DNA of 22,549 bases. Source: a virus. Below, in pieces: positions 1 through 6,342 of this stretch (its first letter is position 1; each line of letters starts with the position of its first letter). The DNA is taken from positions 1 through 22,549 of IMG/VR virus record IMGVR_UViG_3300020061_000027. One strand, 5' to 3'. The position numbers were made by a program, and so were the translations under genes. Under the pieces are notes generated by a model. That model searched no databases. It had not been told where the DNA came from and saw only the letters and a program-made list of their open reading frames with translations.

Positions 1-1
1 G

Positions 2-2086
2 CAGCAGTCCAGTGCGGGGCCACGTCTCTATACCGGCGAGGGCGGATTCCTGGGCCTTGGCACATTCATCTCGATGAACGGTGTCCGGTCGGTCAACTGG
101 CTCAACCCGGGCTCGATCCTGGGCGCGGTGGGCTCAGTCTTCGGTACTCAGATCGAACCCGTGCGTCTGACCGACGGCACTAGCTTCATTACCGACACAC
201 TGCCCAATGGCGGCGTCATTCAGGCGCAGAGCACTACCCGCATCGAGGCCGCGTCGAGCTACGTCTACGCCCGCGACACCTTACAGCCCTACATCCTGGC
301 TGAGGACGCTTACGTCACCACGATCAAGGCCGAGGGGCTGCAGGCGATCAGTGCCTTCGTCGACGTCCCCTGGGACGACATCGCGGCCACCAATCCCGGC
401 GCGATCACGCACGTGAAGTCCACCGGCACACTCCCGGTGCGCGGTACCGACTGGTGGATCTACCCGGGTCAGCAGCTGCGCGTCTCTGCGGCGGTGATGA
501 AGAAGCTGACCGACACCTCCACAGTCACCGAGCGCAAGCTCACTCTGGAGAGCAGGGTCCGGTTCAACACCACCTCGATCCACCGGTATGACATCAAGAC
601 CCTGAAGCGCGATGCCTCCATCGCTTACTTCGCGGGCCTGCGCGAGGTCCAGCCATTCACCTCGACCTTCATCGCCGGAGAAGACAAGCCCTATTTCGAG
701 TTCCCGCACTACGACACCGACCAGTTCGTCACCACCCACATCCGGCAGGTCGAAAGCGGGTCAACCACCACCCAGCGCAAGATCTACCGCATCGAGAACC
801 GTCTGTTCGAGCGCAACCTCAACAACTGGATCCCCGACAGCTCTGTGTGGTCCTGGGACGGGACGACGGGCCGCTGGCTGCGTGGCACGGCCAAGGCCGC
901 CCTCGACGGTCTGGGCCACACCCTGCTCAGCAATCGGTTGACTGTCGTCCCGGGCGATGAGATCGATCTGGGGGTGTCCCTCAAGTGGGCCGCGCTGACC
1001 GGCCTGGACAACACCGACGTCGCCATCCGGTGGGGTGTGCGCTACTACACCAACGACACGGTACTGAGCACCGACTACCTCGACGACATCAGCTATTCGG
1101 ACTGGTCGACGCACCTGACCGAGGACTGGCAGGACCTGACGGCTACCTCCACGGTGCCCGCCGACGCCAACTGGTTCCGGGTGATCCTGGAGGTCACCAA
1201 CCAGGCCACCGGCGGATCGGTCTGGTTCGAGAACGTCAAGGCCGAGGACCACGACGCCACGACGGCCACTGTGTTCAAGTCCTTGACGACGGCGTCGACC
1301 TTCGCCAAGGTCGGCGTGGACTTCCGTGACTCGGGTCTGTGGCGTGGCGACAGCATGTGGGCCGATGCCAACCCCGACAGCCAGTCGATCGATGACACCG
1401 GTCTGGCTTATTACACCCGCACAATTCCGGAGACGATGCCAGGAGGCTTCTGGGGTGATACGACCAAGACTTGGGCGGCAGATGATGCTGAGTGGGGATC
1501 TCCGTTTGGCGTGGTCAGTGTCACTCTCGATGGTGACCGTCGTTATCAGGGCAAGCGCGTACTTCATTTCCGAAGGGCTGCGGGCGCTGGCGAGGCTGGT
1601 ATCAAGGTCAAACAATGGACCCACTTTGTGCCACTCGGTCTCTTCCGCATCGGTGCGGTCTTCTACAAGCCGCTGGCCAACGACAACCAGGCGATCGTCC
1701 GTCTGCGTCGCCTGTCCGATGGCGTCATCGTGTACGAGGAGACGGTAGACGCCCCATCGGGTCGCTGGTTCGAGTTCCAGACCAAGTTCATCGAGATCCC
1801 TGAGGGGGCCAACCAGGAGTACGAGGTCTACCTCACCCTGGAGGGTGACGACGAGGATGAGCTGTACCTCTCGGACCTCTACACCGAATTGGCTCTCATC
1901 AGGTACTTCGTGCGCCTGGGTGGGGTCGGTGCGTTCCTGCATGAGGTGACCGACCTGCGCTACAACCTGGGGCGGGCCAACGTCACGGTGACTACGCCGG
2001 TCAACGAGATGAGTGTGCAGGCAGCCATTCTGTCGCCGGAGTCATGGTGCTACGGCGTGCGTCTGACACCGACCTATCTGAAATGA
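2..2086 (+). CDS. Tail protein (minor tail / receptor-binding type), 5' truncated
   Basis: The reading frame is open from the window edge to the TGA at 2084-2086, so the true start lies upstream; the in-frame ATG at 74 is probably internal. About 690 residues are visible. The middle part (roughly residues 255-390 counted from the ATG at 74) alternates Trp-rich beta strands and ends in a typical 'TVPADANWFRVILEVTNQ...GGSVWFENV' pattern, which in phages marks a carbohydrate-binding jelly-roll domain. A second beta-rich domain of this kind follows near residues 450-610. No catalytic motif is seen. It is the last gene of a rightward structural block and faces the leftward genes downstream. Family placement is by pattern only; the particle position is inferred. 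Confidence 0.6.
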   Translation, partial: QQSSAGPRLYTGEGGFLGLGTFISMNGVRSVNWLNPGSILGAVGSVFGTQIEPVRLTDGTSFITDTLPNGGVIQAQSTTRIEAASSYVYARDTLQPYILAEDAYVTTIKAEGLQAISAFVDVPWDDIAATNPGAITHVKSTGTLPVRGTDWWIYPGQQLRVSAAVMKKLTDTSTVTERKLTLESRVRFNTTSIHRYDIKTLKRDASIAYFAGLREVQPFTSTFIAGEDKPYFEFPHYDTDQFVTTHIRQVESGSTTTQRKIYRIENRLFERNLNNWIPDSSVWSWDGTTGRWLRGTAKAALDGLGHTLLSNRLTVVPGDEIDLGVSLKWAALTGLDNTDVAIRWGVRYYTNDTVLSTDYLDDISYSDWSTHLTEDWQDLTATSTVPADANWFRVILEVTNQATGGSVWFENVKAEDHDATTATVFKSLTTASTFAKVGVDFRDSGLWRGDSMWADANPDSQSIDDTGLAYYTRTIPETMPGGFWGDTTKTWAADDAEWGSPFGVVSVTLDGDRRYQGKRVLHFRRAAGAGEAGIKVKQWTHFVPLGLFRIGAVFYKPLANDNQAIVRLRRLSDGVIVYEETVDAPSGRWFEFQTKFIEIPEGANQEYEVYLTLEGDDEDELYLSDLYTELALIRYFVRLGGVGAFLHEVTDLRYNLGRANVTVTTPVNEMSVQAAILSPESWCYGVRLTPTYLK

Positions 2087-2093
2087 GTGTGTG

Positions 2094-2119
2094 GGGAGCG
2101 CGCCCAGTTCGCGCATCCC
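2094..2119. terminator. Hairpin between convergent genes, candidate bidirectional terminator
   Basis: GGGAGCGCG at 2094-2102 pairs with CGCGC-A-TCCC at 2110-2119 (one bulged A, 7-nt loop). It lies just after the tail-gene stop and before the end of the leftward frame that stops at 2144. No U-run follows, so termination is inferred from position. Confidence 0.4.
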
Positions 2120-2143
2120 TCAAGGCTTTCCTCGGTAGTCGAC

Positions 2144-2386
2144 TCACTCCTGTATGTCGGAGCACTGCGTCCCTTTGAGGCCGTGCAGGGTGCCTTTGTA
2201 GCTCGTACGGGTAACGATCCCGCCCTTCCAGCTTGAGAAACTGGTGTGCTTCCAATACACAAACGAGCCGTGTGCCAGGCTAGCAGAAGCCCTGGCCGTC
2301 GCACTAGGCCGCGTGGCTGTGGTGCCGACCGGGGAGACCGGCGAGTACCAGGACCGTGCCAGTGATGCCGTCGATCGAGGAGTCGG
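2144..2386 (-). pseudogene. Continuation of the 2304-2582 gene in the +1 frame
   Basis: This frame is open from just after a TGA at 2387-2389 to a TGA at 2144-2146 and has no usable ATG or TTG at its head. Its C-terminal part (HGSFVYWKHTSFSSWKGG...) looks like real protein with normal codon choice. Joining it to the upstream frame by removing one C from CCCC gives '...VLVLAGLP-VGTTATRPS...' without a break. It is either a frameshift mutation, a sequencing error in a homopolymer, or programmed +1 slippage at a Pro codon. The sequence alone cannot separate these. Confidence 0.5.
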
Positions 2387-2582
2387 TCACCCTCCAGAGG
2401 GTGGCGTTGGTGCCCTCGACCCGAGCAACCTTGGTCCACTCTTCGGAGGTCTCGACGCCGTGATAGTCGATGTGGACCTCGGTCTGGGTGGAGCCGACCG
2501 AGCCAGTGACCTTGGCGATCGTGATGGCCTGTTGTGCTTGGTCGAGACCCTTGGCGCTGAGTACTTCGGTGCTGATTGCCAT
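2304..2582 (-). CDS. Hypothetical protein (first part of a frameshifted gene)
   Basis: The start is the ATG at 2580-2582 (MAISTEVLSAKGLD...), chosen because AAGGAG sits just upstream within the recurrent CACTCACGCACTCAAGGAG-type leader; the longer frame upstream is non-coding in character. The product is 92 residues with no domain I recognise. It is beta-rich and shares an 'LWRVT' stretch with the neighbour at 2990-3223. The last dozen residues (GRHHSHAA) look non-native: in the +1 frame from the run of four C's near 2329-2332 the sequence continues as protein-like coding to a stop at 2144 (see next entry). First or only gene behind the promoter candidate at 2609-2637. Confidence 0.7.
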   Translation of the reverse strand: MAISTEVLSAKGLDQAQQAITIAKVTGSVGSTQTEVHIDYHGVETSEEWTKVARVEGTNATLWRVTDSSIDGITGTVLVLAGLPGRHHSHAA

Positions 2583-2608
2583 GATGTTCTCCTTGAGTGC
2601 GTGAGTGG

Positions 2609-2637
2609 ATCTTACCTCTGTTGTAACCGGACTATAG
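2609..2637 (-). promoter_or_regulatory. Promoter candidate for the 2582 gene
   Basis: On the minus strand CTATAG (2632-2637), a 17-nt spacer and TAAGAT (2609-2614) precede the leader. The spacer contains GGTTACAA. The same arrangement, CTATGG-N17-TAAGAC with GGTTACAA in the spacer, precedes the gene at 4071. Confidence 0.45.
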
Positions 2638-2650
2638 CCTGATTCATTCC

Positions 2651-2989
2651 CTAGTAGTTGCGCGTCATCGCGAACCAGGCGATGACCTGGCCCTTCTTGT
2701 TCTTGCCCTCGGCACGATCGCTGACGCTGACAAAACTGCCGTCCATCGCTGCCTGGTCGCACGGAGTGTGCAGAACGGCCTGGCGAAGGATGTCTTTCTG
2801 AGGGGTGTACCAGACCTGGACCTCTTCCTTGAGCGGGTAGCCCGCGTGGTTGGCCAGCCGCTGGAGGTGACTAGTGATCGGCAACGTCACCTCGCGGGCG
2901 AAGGTGTCGAGCCACGGCAGGCGTCGCGGTTCTTCTTCGACCCAGCCGTATGCCTTGGCGGTTGCGATGATGTCTTCTCGGGTGCTCAT
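2651..2989 (-). CDS. Hypothetical protein, 112 aa
   Basis: ATG at 2987-2989 directly follows the TAG of the upstream gene (2990-2992). The SD GGAGG lies in that gene's last codons, so the pair is translationally coupled. The N-terminal part (residues 1-40) is helical with acidic and Arg-rich segments. The middle contains a YTPQKDILRQAVLHT stretch, and the end a beta-type 'KKGQVIAWFAM' strand. I recognise no family. It is leftward, between two other small leftward genes. Confidence 0.7.
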   Translation of the reverse strand: MSTREDIIATAKAYGWVEEEPRRLPWLDTFAREVTLPITSHLQRLANHAGYPLKEEVQVWYTPQKDILRQAVLHTPCDQAAMDGSFVSVSDRAEGKNKKGQVIAWFAMTRNY

Positions 2990-3223
2990 CTATCCCTCCA
3001 GGATGGACTTGAGGATGCGGAGCTGCACGTGCTCGGGCAGTGTGCCTGAGACGCGGACGTGTGGGGTCTCGTTGCGGGTACCGCTCTTGGCGAACTTGGG
3101 AAAGGTCACCCTCCAGAGGTTGCCCTCGCCGGTACGTCGCGCTGAGGCGACTGTCGCGCCGGTCAGGACGTTCCTGCCGACGAAGTGGTCTGGTCCGAGA
3201 CGGACCACGTGATTGAAAGCCAT
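2990..3223 (-). CDS. Hypothetical protein, 77 aa
   Basis: The start is the ATG at 3221-3223 (MAFNHVVRLG...), chosen for CAGGAG six bases upstream inside a CACTCACACAATCAGGAG leader; the frame runs further upstream without such support. The product is basic and beta-rich, with an LWRVTFPKF segment resembling the LWRVT of the gene at 2304-2582, so the two may be distant paralogues. It is the first gene of the leftward trio. No function can be assigned. Confidence 0.7.
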   Translation of the reverse strand: MAFNHVVRLGPDHFVGRNVLTGATVASARRTGEGNLWRVTFPKFAKSGTRNETPHVRVSGTLPEHVQLRILKSILEG

Positions 3224-3494
3224 GATGATCTCCTGATTGTGTGAGTGGATGGGGTGAATCGGGTAGTCCCTGGTCAGGCGGCTAAGCTCGGCGGTCACCA
3301 CTCCGAGGCCCTATCGGCAATCCAACAACTCCCTGTCTCCCTTCGTCTGTGGTCGTGTGGCGCAGGCCAGCTAATCCGAATGGTCTAGGCCCGTCAAAAC
3401 GGGTTTCACATCCGTGGCAGTCCTGCCGTGTTCTCCCTCGCGAGTCGAACATCTTCTACAACCTGACTGTAGGGCGATCCATTCCGACATGCTA
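3224..3494. other. Intergenic region between divergent gene groups
   Basis: This gap separates the leftward trio from the rightward run. It holds a short hairpin CCCGT-caaa-ACGGG near 3390-3403 and a GGCAG-tc-CTGCC hairpin near 3415-3427. The stretch around 3355-3455 has some tRNA-like look but no clean acceptor stem, anticodon arm or T-arm, so no RNA gene is called. Confidence 0.3.
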
Positions 3495-3510
3495 TGTGAC
3501 GTGCATCACA
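3495..3510. promoter_or_regulatory. Perfect CRP-type operator TGTGA-N6-TCACA
   Basis: TGTGA at 3495-3499 and TCACA at 3506-3510 are separated by six bases; the palindrome extends by one base on each side. This is the known consensus of E. coli CRP and of mycobacterial CRP (Rv3676-type). Its centre lies about 43 nt upstream of the start point predicted from the -10 candidate TATCGT at 3534-3539, a class II activator geometry. Host CRP control is inferred. Confidence 0.55.
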
Positions 3511-3539
3511 TGGCCTCAGGGAATGAGTGGGGGTATCGT
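3511..3539 (+). promoter_or_regulatory. Weak promoter candidate upstream of the 3584 gene
   Basis: TGGCCT (3511-3516), 17 nt and TATCGT (3534-3539). The -35 is poor, as expected for an activator-dependent promoter placed next to the CRP-type site. Assignment rests on spacing only. Confidence 0.3.
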
Positions 3540-3583
3540 CTGGTTGTACGAGGTGTTCGACACTCACCCACACAGGAGACATC

Positions 3584-3982
3584 ATGACACGCACCTACGA
3601 ACGCCAGATCATCAAGTACTCGCGCTCTGCCATCGATCAACTCGAAGCCGAAGGCCGCGCGGTTTATTTCCCGGGCCTGCCCGGATACGTCCTCGACAAG
3701 AAGATCCCGGTGCGCAACCACCAGATCCTCGAAGACGAGGCCCCCTTCGTCAATCATTCCGAGGACCCGGACGCTGCCTACGAGCGCTTCCTGGAGACCC
3801 GCTACGCCGATGAACACCGGGCCGAAGAGGCCGTCGAGCGGGCCAATGGCGCTCTCGATCACTACGAGGCCGCTGCAGCCGCCGCAGGCGTCTCGGTCGG
3901 CGAGTACACCGACGGTGAGTACGGCTCGTTCGGCCCGGATTCCGCCGAGGAAGACGCCCTGCTGGCGAAGTTCGGCCTCTGA
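3584..3982 (+). CDS. Hypothetical acidic protein, 132 aa
   Basis: ATG at 3584 follows ACAGGAG inside a CACTCACCCACACAGGAG leader, which decides the start over the longer frame. The product (MTRTYERQIIKYSR...) has an N-terminal basic part, then an acidic helical stretch with EEAVERANGALDHYEAAAAAA (about residues 84-104), consistent with a coiled or amphipathic helix. No known domain is recognised. It opens the rightward run and is the only gene in the window with a perfect CRP-type operator upstream. Confidence 0.75.
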   Translation: MTRTYERQIIKYSRSAIDQLEAEGRAVYFPGLPGYVLDKKIPVRNHQILEDEAPFVNHSEDPDAAYERFLETRYADEHRAEEAVERANGALDHYEAAAAAAGVSVGEYTDGEYGSFGPDSAEEDALLAKFGL

Positions 3983-4008
3983 CCCATTACCTCGGGGAAT
4001 GAAACCAC

Positions 4009-4037
4009 CTATGGTGTGGTTACAATGAGGGTAAGAC
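4009..4037 (+). promoter_or_regulatory. Promoter candidate for the 4071 gene
   Basis: CTATGG (4009-4014), a 17-nt spacer containing GGTTACAA, and TAAGAC (4032-4037). It closely matches the candidate at 2609-2637. The -35 box overlaps a small AACCAC/GTGGTT hairpin. Confidence 0.45.
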
Positions 4038-4070
4038 ACACGCACACAGACACACAGACAGGAACTAGAA

Positions 4071-4232
4071 ATGTCCACCATCACTGCCCTCGGAGTCTCG
4101 AACATCGGGCGCGTCCAGGCCGATCAGGCTCGCCGCCGTAGCAACGCGGCGACCACCAAGAACGTCCGCGCTCTCGCCCGTAAGGGTGTCGGCAAGGGTG
4201 GCAAGCAATCTTGGCGAAAGGAGGCCTGGTGA
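4071..4232 (+). CDS. Small basic protein, 53 aa
   Basis: ATG at 4071 lies after a purine-rich leader (CACACAGACAGGAACTAGAA). The product starts MSTITALGVSNIGRVQADQA and is rich in Arg and Lys from residue 20 to the end, with a KGVGKGGKQSWRK tail, so nucleic-acid binding is possible. The stop overlaps the GTG start of the HNH gene (GTGA at 4229-4232), which implies coupled translation. No homologue is recognised. Confidence 0.65.
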   Translation: MSTITALGVSNIGRVQADQARRRSNAATTKNVRALARKGVGKGGKQSWRKEAW

Positions 4233-4699
4233 CGCAGTGGAGGTCTGTAGTTGGGTGGCCTAAATACCTCATCTCTGATGACGGTCAGACCATCGGACCA
4301 CATGGACACGTGCTGAAATCACGTCCTGACAAGGATGGTTATCTGCGCGTAAATCTCTACAACGGTTCTCGTGAGTCGATGACCACCGGCAAGATTCATG
4401 TACTCATGTTGGAGGCTTTCGTTGGATCACGTCCCGAAGGACTGTTAGGTCTTCATCGCAATGGACAAAACACTGATAATCGAGTCGAGAATTTGTACTG
4501 GGGCACGCCGACAGAGAATGTCGCTGATGCCATTCGACATGGGACTTATCGAAACGGGTGGTCCGACAGAACTCACTGCAAGAATCAGCACGAATACACA
4601 CCTGAAAATACTCGTTGGCTTGCACGCGGAGGCCGTGAATGTAGGGCTTGTCGAAGAGATTTTGATCAGCGTCGATGGGCTGCAAGCAAGAAGAAATGA
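4229..4699 (+). CDS. HNH homing endonuclease, NUMOD4-like
   Basis: GTG at 4229 is preferred to the TTG at 4211 because AAAGGAGG sits 5 nt upstream and the start overlaps the previous stop. Residues 1-35 (TQWRSVVGWPKYLISDDGQ) match the NUMOD4-type N-terminus of phage and intron HNH enzymes. The HNH region is VLMLEAFVG-x-RPEGLLGLHRNG-x-NTDNRVENLYWGT-xx-EN, with the catalytic His and Asn visible. A CxxC pair (ECRAC) follows near the C-terminus. Its codons are clearly richer in A/T in third position than those of the neighbours, as expected of a mobile gene. It probably nicks or cuts DNA at a specific site and spreads itself. Confidence 0.85.
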   Translation: MTQWRSVVGWPKYLISDDGQTIGPHGHVLKSRPDKDGYLRVNLYNGSRESMTTGKIHVLMLEAFVGSRPEGLLGLHRNGQNTDNRVENLYWGTPTENVADAIRHGTYRNGWSDRTHCKNQHEYTPENTRWLARGGRECRACRRDFDQRRWAASKKK

Positions 4700-4731
4700 C
4701 CCATTTCACCACTCACACAGAAGGAGCCACC

Positions 4732-4995
4732 ATGACCACCAGCATCCTCCCCTCCCTGAAGGGGTCCATCCGGACACACAACACAACCAGCTTCGCCGTT
4801 GCCTACGGCGATGCCACCGCGCTCTTCCTCGACGGCACTCACACCATCGGCGGGCGGCGCAAGGAGAAGTTCGAGCAGGCCCGGGGCCGCGCGCAGACCG
4901 CGCTGGCCTACACCGACGAGCCGGTCGAGAAGCTGCTCGCCGCCCAGTTCCTCTCGGTCCTCAAGCTCGCTGAGCAGCGTGGGTGGGACTTCTGA
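4732..4995 (+). CDS. Hypothetical protein, 87 aa
   Basis: ATG at 4732 follows the canonical CACTCACACAGAAGGAG leader, which rules out the longer frame from 4675. The product has a small beta-rich N-terminal half (SFAVAYGDATALFLDGTH) and a helical C-terminal half ending QRGWDF. The stop overlaps the next ATG (TGATG at 4993-4997). No family is recognised. Confidence 0.7.
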   Translation: MTTSILPSLKGSIRTHNTTSFAVAYGDATALFLDGTHTIGGRRKEKFEQARGRAQTALAYTDEPVEKLLAAQFLSVLKLAEQRGWDF

Positions 4996-5151
4996 TGGCC
5001 ACTATCACGATCACGGTGTCCGACCTGGATGAGGTCGAACACATGGCCGACTACCTGCGCGAGGTGGCCGACCGACCAAGTCGAGAACGGATTCACCAGC
5101 GGGCACGTCGATCGCGACCGGCATTGGGCTAGTGAAGGGATCACGATCTGA
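4995..5151 (+). pseudogene. Small conserved-type protein broken by a 4-nt duplication
   Basis: The ATG at 4995 opens MATITITVSDLDEVEHMADY-LREVAD and then runs into an Arg-rich frame that stops early (TAG after PALG). The +1 frame continues VENGFTSGHVDRDRHWASEG and ends in TGA at 5149-5151, overlapping the next ATG exactly like its neighbours. At the junction GACC is repeated in tandem (GACCGACC near 5070-5077); removing one copy restores LREVAD-QVENGFTSGHVD. The intact form would have 50 residues. It is a recent duplication or a read error; programmed shifting is less likely. Confidence 0.65.
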
Positions 5152-5303
5152 TGGCCGCCACCTACAAGATCGTGCGGTTCTACGCCGACGACCGTCCGCG
5201 CGAGGTCATCAACACCGGCTTCACGCTGAAGCAGGCCCAGACGCACTGCACCGATGAGGCCACTTCCGGCCCCGACTGGTTCGACGGATACGAGGAGGAG
5301 TGA
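5151..5303 (+). CDS. Small hypothetical phage protein, 50 aa
   Basis: ATG at 5151 overlaps the previous TGA. The sequence MAATYKIVRFYADDRPREVI, then a TLKQAQTHC motif and a WFDGYEEE end, follows a pattern common in small actinobacteriophage proteins of unknown function (KIVRFY...TLEEAQ.HC...WFDGY). Stop and next start overlap (TGATG at 5301-5305). The tight coupling suggests a co-translated set from 4732 to 6794. Confidence 0.7.
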   Translation: MAATYKIVRFYADDRPREVINTGFTLKQAQTHCTDEATSGPDWFDGYEEE

Positions 5304-5614
5304 TGGCTGACAGCATCAAGGAGGTGCTCGGCGCGATCTCCAAAGCCGCAGCGGCTCAAGGCATCGAGTTCAAGCTGCACCGCAAGGGCAAGAAACACCT
5401 GATCTACCACCTGGGCGACACCGTCGTCCTACCCGTCCCGCACAGCACCGTGCCGTCGCGGATCAAGTTCGAGATGTTCAAACAATGCGAGGCAGAGCTG
5501 GGCTACCGTTGGTGGCAACCTGCCGACCGTCGAGTGGAAGCAGTTCAACATGACGTACCTACGACCTACGCCCGAGGCTATCGGGGACCCCGAGGCAAGC
5601 ATGTCCCAGCTTGA
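5303..5614 (+). CDS. HicA-like (dsRBD-fold) small protein with odd C-terminal tail
   Basis: ATG at 5303. Residues 12-75 contain GIEFKLHRKGKKHLIYHLGD, then VVLPVPHSTVPSRIKFEMFK and QCEAELG, which matches the HicA mRNA-interferase pattern (R-x-KGSHH-x-Y, then VPHP...P..T...ILKQ..L). The His after GKK fits the HicA catalytic histidine. No HicB antitoxin is seen next to it. The last 30 residues (after YRWWQ) have poor codon choice, whereas the +1 frame there looks coding, so the original C-terminus may have been altered by an indel. RNA cleavage is a family inference; it may be a domesticated RNA-binding protein. Confidence 0.55.
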   Translation: MADSIKEVLGAISKAAAAQGIEFKLHRKGKKHLIYHLGDTVVLPVPHSTVPSRIKFEMFKQCEAELGYRWWQPADRRVEAVQHDVPTTYARGYRGPRGKHVPA

Positions 5615-5705
5615 GTTCCGCAACGGGATGAAGGGGGCGTTCTGGGGCATCGTCTTCAGCGCGCCGGTATGGGCGGTTCTGGTCTGCTGGCTGGTGACTC
5701 GGTGA
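5550..5705 (+). CDS. Small single-span membrane protein, 51 aa
   Basis: ATG at 5550 with GGAAG upstream. The product begins MTYLRPTPEAIGDPEASMSQ; residues 30-50 form a hydrophobic segment (AFWGIVFSAPVWAVLVCWLV) fit for one transmembrane helix, with N-terminus probably inside. It overlaps the tail of the HicA-like frame by 65 nt and the next GTG by 4 nt. A holin-like or membrane-modifying role is possible but not shown. Confidence 0.6.
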   Translation: MTYLRPTPEAIGDPEASMSQLEFRNGMKGAFWGIVFSAPVWAVLVCWLVTR

Positions 5706-6118
5706 GCCAGTGGATTCGTCAAGGCAGCAATCAAGAGATTCAGCTCGACGTTCTCCCGCAAGGTGAGCGTGTTTTCATCCAGGGGTCCAACGGCACCGTG
5801 AAGATCAGGGGAGACGTCGGCGGCACGATCATCGTGCAAGGTAGTAGTGCCATGGTGAAGATCGGTGGTGTCATTCGTAGCACTGCTCGGGTGACTGTGC
5901 AGGGGTCTAATCCCGTCCTCAAGCATCACGGCAGGGACCCTGGAGCCACTGTAGTGCTCCAGGGTTCCAACGCTGAGGAGATCGATAGGAGCAGCAAGCG
6001 TGTGACCGCTCATCCTCCGGATCAAGAGCGGTGGGTCGACGCTGCGCTAGGCCCGAAGGTTCACGACGAGGTCACCATTCAGAAGAGTGGTCGTCCTCGC
6101 GAGCTGTGGGGCACCTAG
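5702..6118 (+). CDS. Beta-solenoid repeat protein (bactofilin-like repeats)
   Basis: GTG at 5702 overlaps the previous stop (GTGA). The 138-residue product carries about five repeats of a 20-25 residue unit with the signature V-x-x-QGSN/S followed by a VKI strand: IRQGSNQEIQ, VFIQGSNGTVKI, IIVQGSSAMVKI, VTVQGSNPVLKH, VVLQGSNAEEI. Regular short strands with conserved Gly-Ser-Asn turns imply a right-handed beta-helix of the kind found in bactofilins and phage spikes. The C-terminal 40 residues are non-repetitive. Assembly into filaments or use as a structural rod is inferred. Confidence 0.6.
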   Translation: MSQWIRQGSNQEIQLDVLPQGERVFIQGSNGTVKIRGDVGGTIIVQGSSAMVKIGGVIRSTARVTVQGSNPVLKHHGRDPGATVVLQGSNAEEIDRSSKRVTAHPPDQERWVDAALGPKVHDEVTIQKSGRPRELWGT

Positions 6119-6342
6119 TGGCCAACGGCATGTGGGACTTGAGCGGCTGGCGCATCATGACCCCAGAGGAGATCGCTCGGGACGAGGAGTGGGCACGCCA
6201 AGAGCGCGAGGAGTCTCTGAAGCGCTGGCCGATGTCTCAGCGCCGCGATCGGTGCTACAACTGCGGTTGCTTCATGCCCAACGTCTCGTACGACCACACT
6301 CGCTGCAAGCGGTGTGGTGAGTCGTTCAACAGTCTCCAATGA
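6118..6342 (+). CDS. Small zinc-ribbon protein, 74 aa
   Basis: GTG at 6118 overlaps the previous TAG by one base (ATG at 6130 is an alternative). The N-terminal half is an acidic helix (EEIARDEEWARQEREESLKR). The C-terminal half contains CYNCG...CKRCG, two CxxC pairs spaced 14 residues apart, typical of a zinc ribbon. The stop overlaps the next ATG (ATGA at 6339-6342). DNA or RNA binding is likely; the role is unknown. Confidence 0.65.
   Translation: MANGMWDLSGWRIMTPEEIARDEEWARQEREESLKRWPMSQRRDRCYNCGCFMPNVSYDHTRCKRCGESFNSLQ

Noticed and set aside
761-1942. Long minus-strand ORF opposite the tail gene
   Set aside because: A high-GC shadow frame; the plus-strand frame has domain-like sequence and continuous coding character.
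3224-3260. Hairpin-element core (CGATTCACCCCA) in the leader of the 3223 gene
   Set aside because: Only a 5-bp stem with a 37-nt loop is possible; this does not meet the family pattern.
3355-3455. Possible tRNA in the gap before the 3584 gene
   Set aside because: Short stems and a CAAA loop are present, but no acceptor stem, U33 anticodon loop or T-loop can be combined into one fold.
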